Positions 49,160 through 59,997 of a DNA stretch of 64,000 bases are shown one piece after another. Origin of the DNA: Cotesia glomerata (lineage: Eukaryota; Arthropoda; Insecta; Hymenoptera; Braconidae); the NCBI RefSeq assembly GCF_020080835.1, contig NC_058167.1:2108659-2172658 (forward strand), written 5' to 3'. The position numbers were made by a program, and so were the translations under genes. The stretch's first letter is position 1, and each line of letters begins with the position of its first letter. The notes under the pieces were generated by a model, which ran no database searches, had not been told where the DNA came from, and saw nothing but the letters and a program-made list of their open reading frames with translations.

Positions 49160-50910
49160 TCCTATTTACAGAACCTGTGCAGAAAAAGTTAGAGTCAAAA
49201 GTGCAATGCGCACGCTAAATCGTAACGGAGCATCCACGGAAAGCTTTAAGGAAACAGCCAGGTGTTTTCTCGAGACGCATATTGTAGACGATGACCAGGA
49301 CAACGAAACCCCCGATTAGGAAAAGATTAGAGCCCACACAATTTTACTACCTGACACCGCGGACGCCGAACCGTTCACCCCGCGCGAACTGGACAAGGTC
49401 TTAAAAACACTGAAAAACAAGAAGGCCCCGGGGCCGGACTTAATAGAAAACGAGGTAGTTAAACGCGCAGGGGTTATCCTTCGCGAACAGTTTTTAGAGT
49501 TATATAATGCTTGCTTGGCGCTAGGAGCATTCCCAAAAGAGTAGAAGAAGGGGGCAATCATAATGTTAGTTAAAAGCACCGACAAAAACGCAAATGACCC
49601 TAAATCTTATCGGCCAATTTGCCTCCTTTCGGGTTTAGGTAAGATGTTCGAGAAGCTCATCAAAGAGCGACTTACCACCACAGTCTTAGCGGAGGGGAAC
49701 ATTTCGAGCCGACAGTTTGGCTTCACAGCCAAAAAGTCGACGGAAGATGCAATTGTGGAGATGCGCCGATTGGTAGACTCTTCAGAGAAGAGACTGGTGG
49801 TCGGACTTCTCTTCGATATCTCTGGCGCTTTTGACAACGTGTGGTGGCCGTTAGTACTCGAGGGCCTCAAAACCAGAGGCTGCCCTAGCAACATTTACGC
49901 GGTAATTTGGAATTACTTTGAGGACAGATCAGTCGCGCTGTCATGGGGTTTTGGTAGCGAATCGAAAACGCCGACGCGAGGGTGCCCTCAAGGATCAGTG
50001 CTAGGACCATTATTTTGGAACATCATGTTCGACGATCTCCTCAAAAGACTCGAATTGACAGAACACGGGAATAAATTTGTTGCGTTTGCTGACGATTTGC
50101 TCGTCAGAATGGGGATTGCGATACCCAGCTATGTCCACCATATACAAGGGTTTCTCTATGCCTGTCGTCACATATGCGGCGGCAGCTTAGAGTGACCGTT
50201 GCGATAGGGAGGACTGGAGACATCTTCGAGCACTTCAGCGTCAAGCGCTAATAACAACAACTACTGCCTACAGGACAGTTTCGCTTGACGGGATTTGCGT
50301 AGTCGCGGGGGCAGTGCCCATTCAGCTTGTAATAGACGAACGGTGCGCGCGATACAACCTCCGTATCGGCAAACAGGCTATCCTTGGAAACGTCACCGTG
50401 CAGCCAGATGCGGAGGATCGCCTTGTCACCCTTAGAACTGAAACCATACGTCGGTGGCAAGAACAATGGGATACATCAGAGAACGGCCGCGAAACTAAAG
50501 TCTTCTTTCCAGACGTAGCAGAGCGTCTAACGAACAAATGGATCAGCCCTAACTTCTGGCTGACCCAAATCCTAACCGGCCACGGTTGCTTTAGAGAATA
50601 CCAATACAAGTACGAACACACGGATAGTAGATTCTGCGACGAGTGTAGGGAGAATGGGTTAGGAGAAAGCGTCGACAACGTGGAGCACTGAATGCTTGAA
50701 TGCCATGAGTACGAGCCTCAACGTGAGGTGCTCAAGGACATATGGGGTGGGAACGCGGAGTGGGCGAGCGTTGCGCGTGCGATTGCCACATCCCAAAGTA
50801 ACTTCAAGCTTTTAAAAGGTTTCAGTAAAGTAGTAATGTGCTGCAAACTCCAAACCCAACTAGCTAATGAAAACGCGACTAGGGACGAGACTCAACAAAC
50901 ATCCACCTAG
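49160..50910 (+). pseudogene. LINE G reverse transcriptase remnant
   Basis: Frames in order: the pre-RT linker (49160-49560, with stops at 49317 and 49543; KAPGPDLIENEVVK), RT fingers/palm (49563-50110: SYRPICLLSGLGK, FDISGAFDNVWW, RGCPQGSVLGPLFW, FADDLLV), then an abrupt join near 50110 that skips the rest of the thumb. The C-terminal region follows (50290-50690: WISPNFWLTQILTGHGCF, a zinc knuckle of the CDEC...H type) with a TGA at 50689, then the last 72 codons. The palm motif is FADD rather than YADD. Non-functional. Confidence 0.85.
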
Positions 50911-51420
50911 GTAGAGTCGGAGCGCCAAGGCATAAGCGATATGCTCCACACAATTGTGAGGACAGTATAAAGCTTTGGATGACTACCGTAGAATAAGCTA
51001 GGGAAAATGACCACAAATAACACAAGTGCCCGGGTACCCTACACACGCGAACACATACACGTAAAATCATACTTTACACACAACACATCACACAAACAAC
51101 ATGGTTTTCAATCGACTCCGCCTCCCCGTGGTCCCCGCTGGATACTGCTCATATCCTGTAGGTACATCTCGATGTGCCTACAGGGAATGAGTTGCCAGAG
51201 GAGTCGATGAGAGTTGCACACACTTACAATTATACGCAACTCTTGCAGCTGTTCAATGAATGTGTATAAACACAAGAGAGCGGCGGTTTTTACTTGTCCG
51301 CGAACTGGGCTGTGTTCTCGCTATGGTGGGGGTAGGACAAATATACGTGCGTGTATAGCTCTTTTGAGCCCAGGAAACGGCCTCTTCGGAGGTAGGCGAA
51401 AGCCTCGCCATATATTGTTC
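49160..51420 (+). mobile_element. LINE G, R1-like, 5'-truncated with internal deletion
   Basis: Flanked by the 13-bp direct repeat TTACCACCACAAT (49147-49159 and 51421-51433). It starts inside the linker before RT and ends without poly(A) (…CATATATTGTTC). Its sequence is distinct from copies A-C and more GC-rich than its surroundings. The 3' UTR is about 510 bp and includes the CTGTAGGTACATCTCG...TGCCTACAG inverted pair (51156-51183). Confidence 0.87.
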
Positions 51421-51656
51421 TTACCACCACAATCACCATCAAGTGTTAAGAATTTGATAAATGCTATTCAATCTATTCGAATTGATCATGCTGCGAGATT
51501 GGCAAATTTGGTATTGGGAAGACTAATGACAAATTTACATCAGCAAGAAGAAGAACGACAGCTGGAACAACAACATCAACAGAATCAACAACGACGTTAT
51601 CTGCGAGGTCTACGACACCAACAACGACGACAACGACAACGACAACCATCATCTAG

Positions 51657-51702
<46 letters not shown>

Positions 51703-52222
51703 GTGGCAACCATACGAGTTAGTCGTCGTCGGAGACGAAGATCTGATGAACTGGATTCACAACAACCACCGCATGTACATCGAAGATTAGAATTTTCATC
51801 ACCACCACCACCACTACAGTCATCGTCAAATTTAGCATCTCCACAACCTGGAACGTCAGCAGGACATCCGGGGCTTAATTTACTACGGTTTAGGGTATAC
51901 AATGATGACGATGATGATGATGATGATCATCATCATCATCATCATCATCCTAATCATAATCAGTCTAATGGGTATATGGCGGATAATGAAGATGGCTATG
52001 CAACGGATAATGAAAATAACTTTAATTGGTATGAAGTAGATGATCAACTGTAATATTATCAGACCTTCAAAATGACATTATTGATCATGATATCCTTGAT
52101 GGTGATGATAATACTGATAATGATGTTCCAGAGATCGACCCATACCCTTCGATAAATGTTGATTACGATTCAGATGGGAATCACTCATCATCATTTGATG
52201 ATGATATAGTTATTGAACTATA

Positions 52223-52343
52223 GTCAACATTTGTTGATAATTATTATTAATAAATGTCGACTACAACTTTTTTTAAATAATAATTATCGTTATTTTAATT
52301 AATGTTTTTTTATTTAATTCTTTATTATTAATAATTTGCTTTT
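52223..52343. other. Short AT-rich 3' flank
   Basis: Contains AATAAA-type signals (TTAATAAATG at 52246) that could end transcripts of the gene upstream. Confidence 0.4.
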
Positions 52344-52560
52344 TATGTTTTTCTTTGTTTATTTGAATTATTTCAACTACTATGAATTTAAAATTATGTT
52401 TTTCTTTGTTCATTTGAATTATTTCAACTACTATGAATTTAAAATTATGTTTTTCTTTGTTAACTTGGATTATTTCAACTACTATGAATTAAAAATTATG
52501 TTTTTCTTCGTTCATTTGAATTATTTCAATTACTATGAATTTAAAAATTATGTTTTTCTC
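52344..52560. repeat. 51-bp tandem repeat, four copies plus part
   Basis: Units begin TATGTTTTTCTT at 52344, 52395, 52446 and 52497, then 52549. The period is 51 bp (one 52-bp step), so the frame is kept and an ORF of 17-residue repeats (VHLNYFNYYEFKIMFFF) appears. With no start context and only AT-biased codons it is probably non-coding. Confidence 0.9.
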
Positions 52561-52926
52561 TTTCATCATTGATATTTTTAATAAATGTTCCTTTTGTAAA
52601 ATGGTTTTTTATTATAAATAATTAATATATGGTAATAATAATTAATATATGATAAGAATAAAAATTAAAATAAAAAAAAAATGCGAAAATGAAAAAAAAA
52701 TGACGGTAAGTAAAGGTTTATTATGTAATAATAATAAAAATTATAAAATAAAAATAATAAATATTAAAATAATAAAAAAATTGTGAAAATGAGAAATAAT
52801 AAGTGATGGTAAGTAAAGGTTTTTAATATGTGTATATTTAATAATAAAAAATAAAAATTATAAAAAAATTAGTAATAGTAATAATAAAAAAAGTAAAAAA
52901 TAATAATAATAAAATAAAGTTAAAGT
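52561..52926. other. AT-rich low-complexity DNA
   Basis: AATAATAAAA-type simple sequence with two similar GGTAAGTAAAGGTTTAT segments (52703-52722, 52808-52822). No gene. Confidence 0.6.
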
Positions 52927-53040
52927 TTATTATGTACATATAGATAGATAGATAAAAAAATTTTATTGACTCTGGAATCTAAGCTTCCTCAGAGCCATCA
53001 GTATTCGAGATACATTGGTGAGTGAATATAATGATAATAA
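52927..53040 (-). mobile_element. 3' tail fragment of a LINE E-type element
   Basis: On the minus strand ATGGCTCTGAGGAAGCTTAG, then a CCAGAGTCAATAAAATTTTT stretch and a TATC-repeat tail, comparable with the 3' end of LINE E (28409-28460). Too short for coding sequence. Confidence 0.55.
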
Positions 53041-53159
53041 TGATAATAATACGTTAATCCCCACCACCATGTAGATGAAAAAGTGAGGGTAAATTGCGCA
53101 CAAAGGATTGCATCAGAAAAAAAATGCGTCAGAAAATGACCTCACTAACAAGTTAAGAC

Positions 53160-53465
53160 TTGTTTTTAAGATGGTGGATAAAAAAAAGGGGTGACGTAGT
53201 CGCAGGAAATGGCGGCAAAATCGCTGGGAGATGACGGTGAAAGGGTTGTAGATATGGTCAAAATGGCAGCTACTAGATGGCGGACCAAAAGGGGTGACGT
53301 AGTCAAAATGGCGGCTACTACGTGGTGGATCAAAAAGGGGGTGGAAAAATGGCGGAAAATAGCGGATCCGAAGCGGCGGAAAAATGGCGGAAATTAAAAT
53401 TTAAAATAGTCGATAAAAAGGGTTGAAAATATGGTCAAATGATAAAAAAGGGCTGACAATATGAT
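53160..53465. repeat. Imperfect repeat with clustered ATGGCGG motifs
   Basis: Blocks of AAAAAGGGGTGACGTAGTC and AAAATGGCGGCTACTA repeat two or three times. ATGGCGG (or ATGGCAG) occurs at least six times. The 62-codon ORF here follows from the repeats and is unlikely to be a gene. Confidence 0.7.
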
Positions 53466-53599
53466 CGATAATTTAGCATGGGCACAAACCACTCTGTCGG
53501 TAATGCAGATTCCTACATTGCCTATATCTCGAACGCTCCCAGCTATACTACTATTTTGTTTATCAGATGTTACAATGGCGTCCGTTACTTCTGAGACAC

Positions 53600-53790
53600 T
53601 CTGTCTAATTATATATGGAAAATGGCCCTATATAATTGCGTATGATTATATAGAATTAGGTATAATTATATATAATTACTTTCAGAGGGAAAAAAAATCG
53701 GCGATTGTGGAAATCGAACCGTGGACCTGGCGCTTGCAAAACTTATGTACTACCTGTTTACCTAAGAGACTTACTTGACGAGTAGAGTTT
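53600..53790 (-). mobile_element. tRNA-like SINE fragment
   Basis: The minus strand contains GGTTCGATTTCC (B-box) at about 53713-53724 preceded by a degenerate tRNA-like stretch. The adjacent ATTATATATAATTATA sequence resembles the tail of other copies. The A-box is weak. Confidence 0.5.
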
Positions 53791-54599
53791 GTTATAACTA
53801 CAAGTAATGCAAATCGTATACATGATCGATTCGTAGTGAACAAAATTTTTTATCGAATTTATTAATTACTAGCTGTTACCCGCCCGCTCCGCTGGGCGCT
53901 TTATAGTAATTGTAATTTAAGATCTAGATTTGGAATTTAATTGGAAGATTGTTTTGACTTGCACAGATTCCAAATTCCATCAAATTGGTCTGTATAATTT
54001 GTCCACATGATTATTCTAGCTAAAATTCATTGTAACTTTCAATGTGCAATCACTATAACATTCCCGTGGCTTTCTTCCAAAACTGAATATTAATTGACAC
54101 GAAGAAAAACAATTTTAAATGAGCATTGTAAGTTTGAGTTAAAGTAATTGCAGGTCTCATAAGTGAAGTTGAAATCTGCCTAGCTTAAATTGTGACGAAT
54201 TTCGCTGTTAATTAAAATTTCTTCCGTAACATCAATTATATATAGAAAATTATTTGTACTTGTTTTTTACGAATTTTCTTAAAATGAGTAGCCAAATTTT
54301 TTTTCTATATCTCATGTGTTTAGAAAATGCAATGCTTTTAATCTGTTACATTTTCGCAATCCCGTAATAAAAACAATTCATCGGTTATGTGATCAGCAAA
54401 AAAAATGTATGTAAAATTCTTAGTCGACTTTTTTGCCGCTGCCAAAGAGACGATTGTTGTAAGAAAATATCATTATTAAGAAAGAAAAATATTTAAATCC
54501 GTTGACCTTGGAGCCCATCCCGGTGTTTGCCTGTTTCTCTTCAGATTCTATCAAATTTTATATTTGTAGGAACTGTATTTAAAGAATATGAATTTTTTG
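53791..54599. other. Non-coding dispersed repeat sequence
   Basis: Includes the phrase GTTACCCGCCCGCTCCGCTG (53877-53896), typical of an element end in insect repeats, then non-coding sequence leading into the tandem array. Confidence 0.45.
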
Positions 54600-55446
54600 A
54601 CAATTAATACTCCCGCACTTCTATGTGGGGGAGGAATTTCGTAAGATCCTATTCAAGATAATTTCTACATTATAAATAAAAGATTTCAACAAAACTTCGA
54701 GTCTATAAAAGCTATCGATTGGAAATGAGAAATTTTCATTGTTAACGCTCCCACCATTCCTTTTGGGGTTAGAATTCGAGAAAATCCATTCTCAGCTGAA
54801 CTTGACATCATACACGAAGATTCCTACCAAATTTAGAATCTGCAGGAGTTACAGTTTGGAAATTAAAATTTTAGATTTTAACACCCACCCCCGCAATCCC
54901 TATCGGAAGTAGAATTTTTTGGGATCCGTTTTGAGCTGATCTCATAAAAAATGAAAGATTCTTATCTAATTTCAAGTTTGTAGAAGTTACAGTTTGGAAA
55001 TTGAAATTTGAAATTCTAACACCCACCCCCGCAATCCCTGTCGGAAGTAGAATTTATTGAAATCCGTTTTGAGATGATCTCTACATGACAAATAAAAGAT
55101 TCCTACCAAATTTACGCCTTTTAGAAGCTATATTTTGGAAATTAAGATTTTTTTTTGTCAACATCCACCCCCGCACTCCTTATTGGGGGTGATTCGTCGT
55201 AAAATCCGCTCTTAGATTATTTCTACATCACATAGAAAATTCTTACCAAATTTGGAGTCTATAAGAGCTATAGCTTGGAAATTAAAAATTTTAATTGTTA
55301 ACATCCACTCCCGCAAACTCCTGTGAGGTATCTTAAAATTGGTTCCTATATTATTTTTACATCTCTTAGAGAAAATTCCTACCTAATTGGAATCTGTAAG
55401 AGCTATAGCTTGAAAATTAAAAATTTTCATTGTTAATACCCACCCC
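54600..55446. repeat. ~140-bp tandem array, at least six units, ending in the gap
   Basis: Each unit has ACCCACCCCCGCA (54882, 55019, 55159, 55301, 55437; older units near 54610 and 54750), then a TTTTAAAATCC-like block, TCCTACCAAATTT, TATAAGAGCTATAG and CTTGGAAATTAAAAATTTT. Spacing is 137-142 bp. The array stops at the N run, so its full length is unknown. Confidence 0.88.
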
Positions 55447-55546
55447 NNNNNNNNNNNNNNNNNNNNNNNNNNNNNNNNNNNNNNNNNNNNNNNNNNNNNN
55501 NNNNNNNNNNNNNNNNNNNNNNNNNNNNNNNNNNNNNNNNNNNNNN
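55447..55546. other. Assembly gap (100 N)
   Basis: Round-length N run between the tandem array and the Polinton. The left end of the Polinton is lost here. Confidence 1.
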
Positions 55547-57428
55547 ATTCATCGACTCATTTAGGATTCATGGCATCAAGTATTGACAAACTTTCATCAT
55601 GGGCCTCTAACTGGACAATGACATTACGAAAATCAATAGCACGACAAGTTTTGTACTCTCTGACCCGGAACAACTTAAATTTTTAACGAGCAAGGGAATA
55701 TTTCCCTATAAATACGTAGACAGTTTAGAAAAATTAGACGAGACTGAACTACCAGAGAGTCAAGCTTTTTACTCTCGACTGAGTGATAAACACATTAGTG
55801 ACGAAGACTACTCGTTTGCTCAAACAGTTTGGAATAAATTCAACATACAGACTCTCGGTGAATACTCTGATCTCTATCTGAAAACAGATGTCTTACTATT
55901 GGAAGATATCTTTGAAAATTTCCGTGCAAGTTGTTACAAAACTTATGAGTTAGACGCTCTACATTATTATACTGCTCCAGGACTTGCTTTTTCCGCCATG
56001 CTCAAACATACAGGGGTACAACTTGAGTTATTACTAGACCCCGAAAAAATACTGTTTTTTGAGAAAGGTCTCCGTGGTGGAGTATCTCAATGCGCCAATC
56101 GATACTCCAAGGCTAACAACCGTTACATGGGTGAAGACTTCAATCCTGAAGAAGATGAGTCCTACATCATGTATCTGGACGTAAACAACCTCTACGGAGC
56201 TGCAATGAGCATGTCTCTTCCTCAAGGCTCCTTCGAGTGGGAGGAGAAGATCACCGAGGAGAATATTTCATCAATATTCAACTCTGATGAATCCATCGGA
56301 TATGTACTTGAGGTTGACTTGGAGTATCCTGAAGATCTACATGAACTCCACAAAGACATGCCATTGTGTCCAGAACACTTCACTCCACCAGGCAGCCAGA
56401 CTCGTAAGCTAGCTACAACATTGCATCCAAAAATGAATTATGTTATTCATTACAAGAACTTGGAACAGTGCTTGCAACTCGGGATGAAACTTGTAAAAGT
56501 TCACCGAGTATTAAAGTTTGCGCAGTCACCATGGCTCAAACCTTACGTCGACAAGAATACCGAGTGTCGTAAAAATGCTGCCAATGAGTTTGAAAAGAAC
56601 TTTTTCAAGCTCATGAACAACGCAGTGTTTGGTAAGACCATGGAGAATGTGCGTAAACACAAGGATATCAATCTAGTGAACAAGTGGCTTGGTCGATATG
56701 GCGCAAAAAGTTTGATTTCAAAATCAAACTTTAACAGCTTCACGATTTTTGGGGAAAATCTAGTAATAGTTGAGATGAATAAATTGAACGTTTACTTCAA
56801 TAAACCGGTTTATGTCGGTTTCAGTATCCTTGATTTGTCCAAGATCTTTGTATATGATTTTCATTATAAATATGTTAAGCAGAATTTTGACAATGACGCT
56901 GCTAAACTACTCTATGCCGACACGGACAGTTTCATCTATCACTTCAAAGTGTCTGATATTTTTCAAGTTATCAAACGTGATATACACAAGTTTGATACTT
57001 CTGACTATCCAATCAACAACGAGTATGGCATACCTCAAAAGAATAAGAAGGTTCGTGGGCTCATGAAGGACGAAAACAATGGCAAAATTGTGTCAGAGTT
57101 TATTGGCCTCAGAGCAAAGCTGTATGCAATTAAGCTACACGAGAAAAGTGAGGTGAAAAAGAGAGCCAAGGAAGTCAAGGGATCAACACTGCGAACCATC
57201 ACGTTTGATGACTTTAAGAATTGCTTATTAGATCATGTAAATATTTGTAAAGAGCAATTCTTGATAAGAAGTAATAGACACGTTGTCAAAACTATCAAAC
57301 AAAATAAGCTTTCACTGAGCTGGGATGATGAAAAACGTCAGCTGCTGGGAGACCCTACAGATACTCTTCCATGGGGCTACCAGAAAGCAGATGTAGAGCC
57401 ACCAGCTAAAAGGAGAAAATGTAAATAA
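55547..57428 (+). pseudogene. polB: Polinton protein-primed DNA polymerase B, 5' part missing
   Basis: Replicates the element from a terminal-protein primer. Visible parts are the exonuclease end (YLKTDVLLLEDIF), motif A YLDVNNLYGAAM, the KxxxNxxFGK-type motif B (LMNNAVFGKTMENV) and motif C YADTDSF. From about 55616 one frame is open to the stop at 57428 (about 600 codons). Upstream, two single-base shifts at about 55578 and 55612 break the N-terminal part, and the first half of the protein is lost in the gap. The catalytic Asp residues of motifs A and C are present. It is convergent with the integrase. Confidence 0.9.
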
Positions 57429-57434
57429 TTGTAA

Positions 57435-57600
57435 ATAAGGTAAAAGCCCCAATAGATGATCACGTACCAGTATATGATCACGTACGCAGTATATGATCAC
57501 TCCATGTATTTGTATATCTATATTCACAAATATAGGTATACAGATACATGGAGTGATCATATACTGGTACATGATCATATATTGGGGCTTTTACCTTACT
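57435..57600. repeat. ~160-bp hairpin between convergent polB and integrase
   Basis: AAGGTAAAAGCCCCAATA at 57437 pairs with TATTGGGGCTTTTACCTT ending at about 57598, and the palindrome extends inward through GATCA-rich arms. It could be a small MITE or serve as a shared transcript terminator. Confidence 0.8.
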
Positions 57601-57674
57601 TAGACTTAAGATTGTAAATAATTAATTTAAGGTTGTAAATAAATAGATTTAAGTTTTTTTAATAAATATATTTA

Positions 57675-58622
57675 TTATAAATCATTTTTATTAATCCAAC
57701 TATTATGTTTAGTATCAAAATCTAGCCATTTAACATAATATTTATTTCCACTTTTCTTAATAATTTTTTCAACTAAGTACACATCTGGACATTTGACTTT
57801 GCTGAGTTCTTCTTCATAAAATCCGCCTTGTATTGGTTGATCCTGGTAGTCCACAAGCTTGTATGTTGTTGGACTTGTGTTTTGTACTGTCTTGATGGTA
57901 AAAATCTCAGTCGTCCAGTTTGGGGTCTATCCTTTCCCAAATACATTTTTATACTTGCTGATTCGAACCTTGTCACCAACTTTGAATTTATTTTTCTTTT
58001 TTGACACTGGTTTAACTGGTTTAACTTGTTGATAGATTTTTTCAAGCAGTTGTTTCTCCTGAGCAGCGGTAACATCAGCAGGTTTCATTTTGATGGTACT
58101 GTGTTTGGTGTTATTGTAAGTATTCACCAAGTCCTCCAATATATCAGTCCACTTGTAGCCACCACGAGCTGTGAATTCTCGCCACATTTTATTCTTAAGT
58201 GTTCTATTAAAACGCTCACAGATAGATGCTTTGAGATTGCTGAATGTTGAATAAAGATTTATCTTGTGCTGCTTCATCAGATCTTTGAATTCTTTGTTGT
58301 AGAACTCTTTACCCTGATCAACATGGAGATTCTTAGGTACACGACCTTGCTGGAGTACAGACTTCATAGTACTAGTAACATCAACACCACTTTTTGATTT
58401 AAGTGGAACTGCCCAGGCATACTTTGAAAATATATCTATTATTGTAAGCAGATACTTGTATCCTTTATTGACTGTTGCATATAGAATTATCTCAACCAAG
58501 TCAGCTTGCCAAGTCTCATCGTAACCTCGGATGTCAACATGACGACGTTTATAGTTCCTGCGAGCTGGTTTGTGAAGCTCTTTAGCTATCACTGCCTTTT
58601 TGACGACCATTGAGTTTCTCAA
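57675..58622 (-). pseudogene. Polinton integrase with C-terminal chromodomain, one in-frame stop
   Basis: rve-type integrase that inserts the element. Catalytic core: WQADLVEI (first Asp), FSKYAWAVPL, LHVDQGKEF (second Asp), and CERFNRTLKNKMW (Glu). An SH3-like basic stretch (KFKVGDKVRISKYKNVFGKG) ends in TAG at 57927-57929. The same frame continues past this stop to a chromodomain (YLVEKIIKKS...YYVKWLDF) and TAA at 57675. In Polintons the chromodomain is thought to steer integration to certain chromatin. The D,D,E residues are in place; only the single nonsense codon separates the two domains. Confidence 0.9.
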
Positions 58623-58968
58623 TGAGATATTTAATATTATTCTGGTGAGTGGAGACTACTGCTTTAACGTCCTCAATAGTCGTCTGCAAATTTATTATAG
58701 TAGCTTTCAGTATTACTATTTCAGAGTGTAAATGTGAAATAATCTCTTTCTGTTCACTGTCTATGCTTTTATTCAGTTCAGACATCTGTCTCCGTACAAA
58801 TTGCACTGTCGCAGCATCATGTTAATTTAAAGGATTACCGAGATTGCACAGTCTTTTATTCTCAATGTTATAGTTTCCATCAGAAGTTGCATTGAAACCT
58901 CTACCAGCTGGTCCTCGTTAACCTGACTTGTCATTGTCCAGTGGACGTCCAAATATATCGATGCTCAT
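58582..58968 (-). pseudogene. Polinton protein with Gly-rich head and coiled coil, two in-frame stops
   Basis: ATG at 58968-58966. The head reads MSIDIFGRPLDNDKSG then a TAA, then RGPAGRGFNAT...NKRLCNLGNP, a second TAA, then a long coiled coil (ELNKSIDSEQKEIISHLHSE) to the stop at 58582. The end overlaps the integrase start by 41 bp. The architecture (short head plus coiled coil) is consistent with a fibre- or stalk-like virion part, but the function is unproven. Broken in this copy. Confidence 0.65.
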
Positions 58969-59022
58969 AGTTGTGAACACTTTGACTGTCAACGTCTGAA
59001 TGAAATAATTTTCTAGAAGCTT

Positions 59023-59946
59023 TTAATATATAACTCCAGCTTCCCTAAGCTCTTCAATAATTGACATGATTTCATTCGTGTGACTTGGATTCCCAGCAGC
59101 TTGAGACGCCATCAACAGTCGCAAACGGTCAACTAGTTCATTTGGATCATCCCAGTATACATAGTCCATAGGTGTCTTGGTGGTAATCATAAATTTTGGT
59201 AGTCCTCTACCAAGCTTTTCAACAAAATCAGCAATATATTTCTTATACTTGTTTGTTGAATCAATGTAAATACTTTTGCTTGAATCATAACTTTTCCTGT
59301 GAGTATTTGTTCTCTGGATAGTTTCCAAATATTTTGTCTTATCATCTTGCGTGACAAGCGTGTCTTTTGGTGTTTTTGTAAACAATAATTCCAACAACCC
59401 ATGAGTTATTGGATAATTCCTTTCTTTGACAGTTATTGTATCATTTGCAAATGAAATATTTGAATCACCCATATATATTTCACCATGTTTTCTGCGTACT
59501 TCATATCTCATGACATTATTTTTGTGTTTTAAACTTAAACGTTGTAAATAATTAGTGAGAAGAGGATTTTTAGGCTTTGGAGTACTTGTTGATAATGGTG
59601 AGACAATATCAAGTGCTGTATTGTTAAATGAACTTTCATCATCCGTCATTAAACTGTTGTATACTTCTGGATCATCATATAAAGATTTTTTAATCTCTTG
59701 TTTTTCAACGTGTTGGTTTTCAACCTGTTGGTTTTCTTCTTCTTTTTTAATATTTTCTTTTTTCAGCTTTGAAGATTCAACTATACTCTGAAGTGGTGTG
59801 ACAATAGGCTTGAACATTTCCTCCATGGCTTTTTCAGCTGTATCCTTACCCAACTTCAACATCTTGTGCTTCCGTCGGATAGCATCGCTGGCTTGAGATA
59901 TCTGATGTAAAATATCTTTCTGCTTTGAAATTTCTTCAAGCTTCAT
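59023..59946 (-). CDS. Polinton protein of unknown function, 307 aa, intact
   Basis: Open frame from ATG at 59946. The N-terminal 110 residues are charged and coiled-coil-like (Glu/Lys/Gln-rich). The C-terminal 150 residues form a conserved-looking globular domain (YPITHGLLELLFTKTPKDT...NTHRKS). Proteins of this build occur between the ATPase and integrase of many animal Polintons, and I recall them only as domains of unknown function. Same strand as the ATPase, 52 bp downstream of its end, so probably expressed with it. Confidence 0.75.
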   Translation of the reverse strand: MKLEEISKQKDILHQISQASDAIRRKHKMLKLGKDTAEKAMEEMFKPIVTPLQSIVESSKLKKENIKKEEENQQVENQHVEKQEIKKSLYDDPEVYNSLMTDDESSFNNTALDIVSPLSTSTPKPKNPLLTNYLQRLSLKHKNNVMRYEVRRKHGEIYMGDSNISFANDTITVKERNYPITHGLLELLFTKTPKDTLVTQDDKTKYLETIQRTNTHRKSYDSSKSIYIDSTNKYKKYIADFVEKLGRGLPKFMITTKTPMDYVYWDDPNELVDRLRLLMASQAAGNPSHTNEIMSIIEELREAGVIY

Positions 59947-59997
59947 GTTGACTGGTTAAAGTCTACAGTATGTATGACTATCACACTTTAAAGTACC

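Larger units (their letters stand above)
48751..52222 (+). pseudogene. Unidentified gene with poly-Gln/Asp/His tracts, split by LINE G
   Basis: ATG at 48751 in ACAATGG context. The first 104 codons encode a compact, helix-rich domain (HLRQLLHEAIS, RHEVEAWWFQLLG). An in-frame TAA at 49063 follows; the same frame then runs on through poly-Gln/Pro (CAACAACAA) to the LINE insertion at 49160. Beyond it (51434) the frame resumes: SVKNLINAIQSIR, Gln/Arg-rich, 14 Asp, RRRRR, poly-Pro, 8 Asp, 7 His, stop at 52053. A second acidic frame continues to 52222, suggesting a late frameshift. I know no homologue. It could be cargo of an unrecognised transposon or a domesticated gene; two lesions plus the insertion argue for decay. 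Confidence 0.55.

Noticed and set aside
52336..52572. Small membrane protein with 17-residue repeats
   Set aside because: Derived from an AT-rich 51-bp tandem repeat; no start context or independent support.
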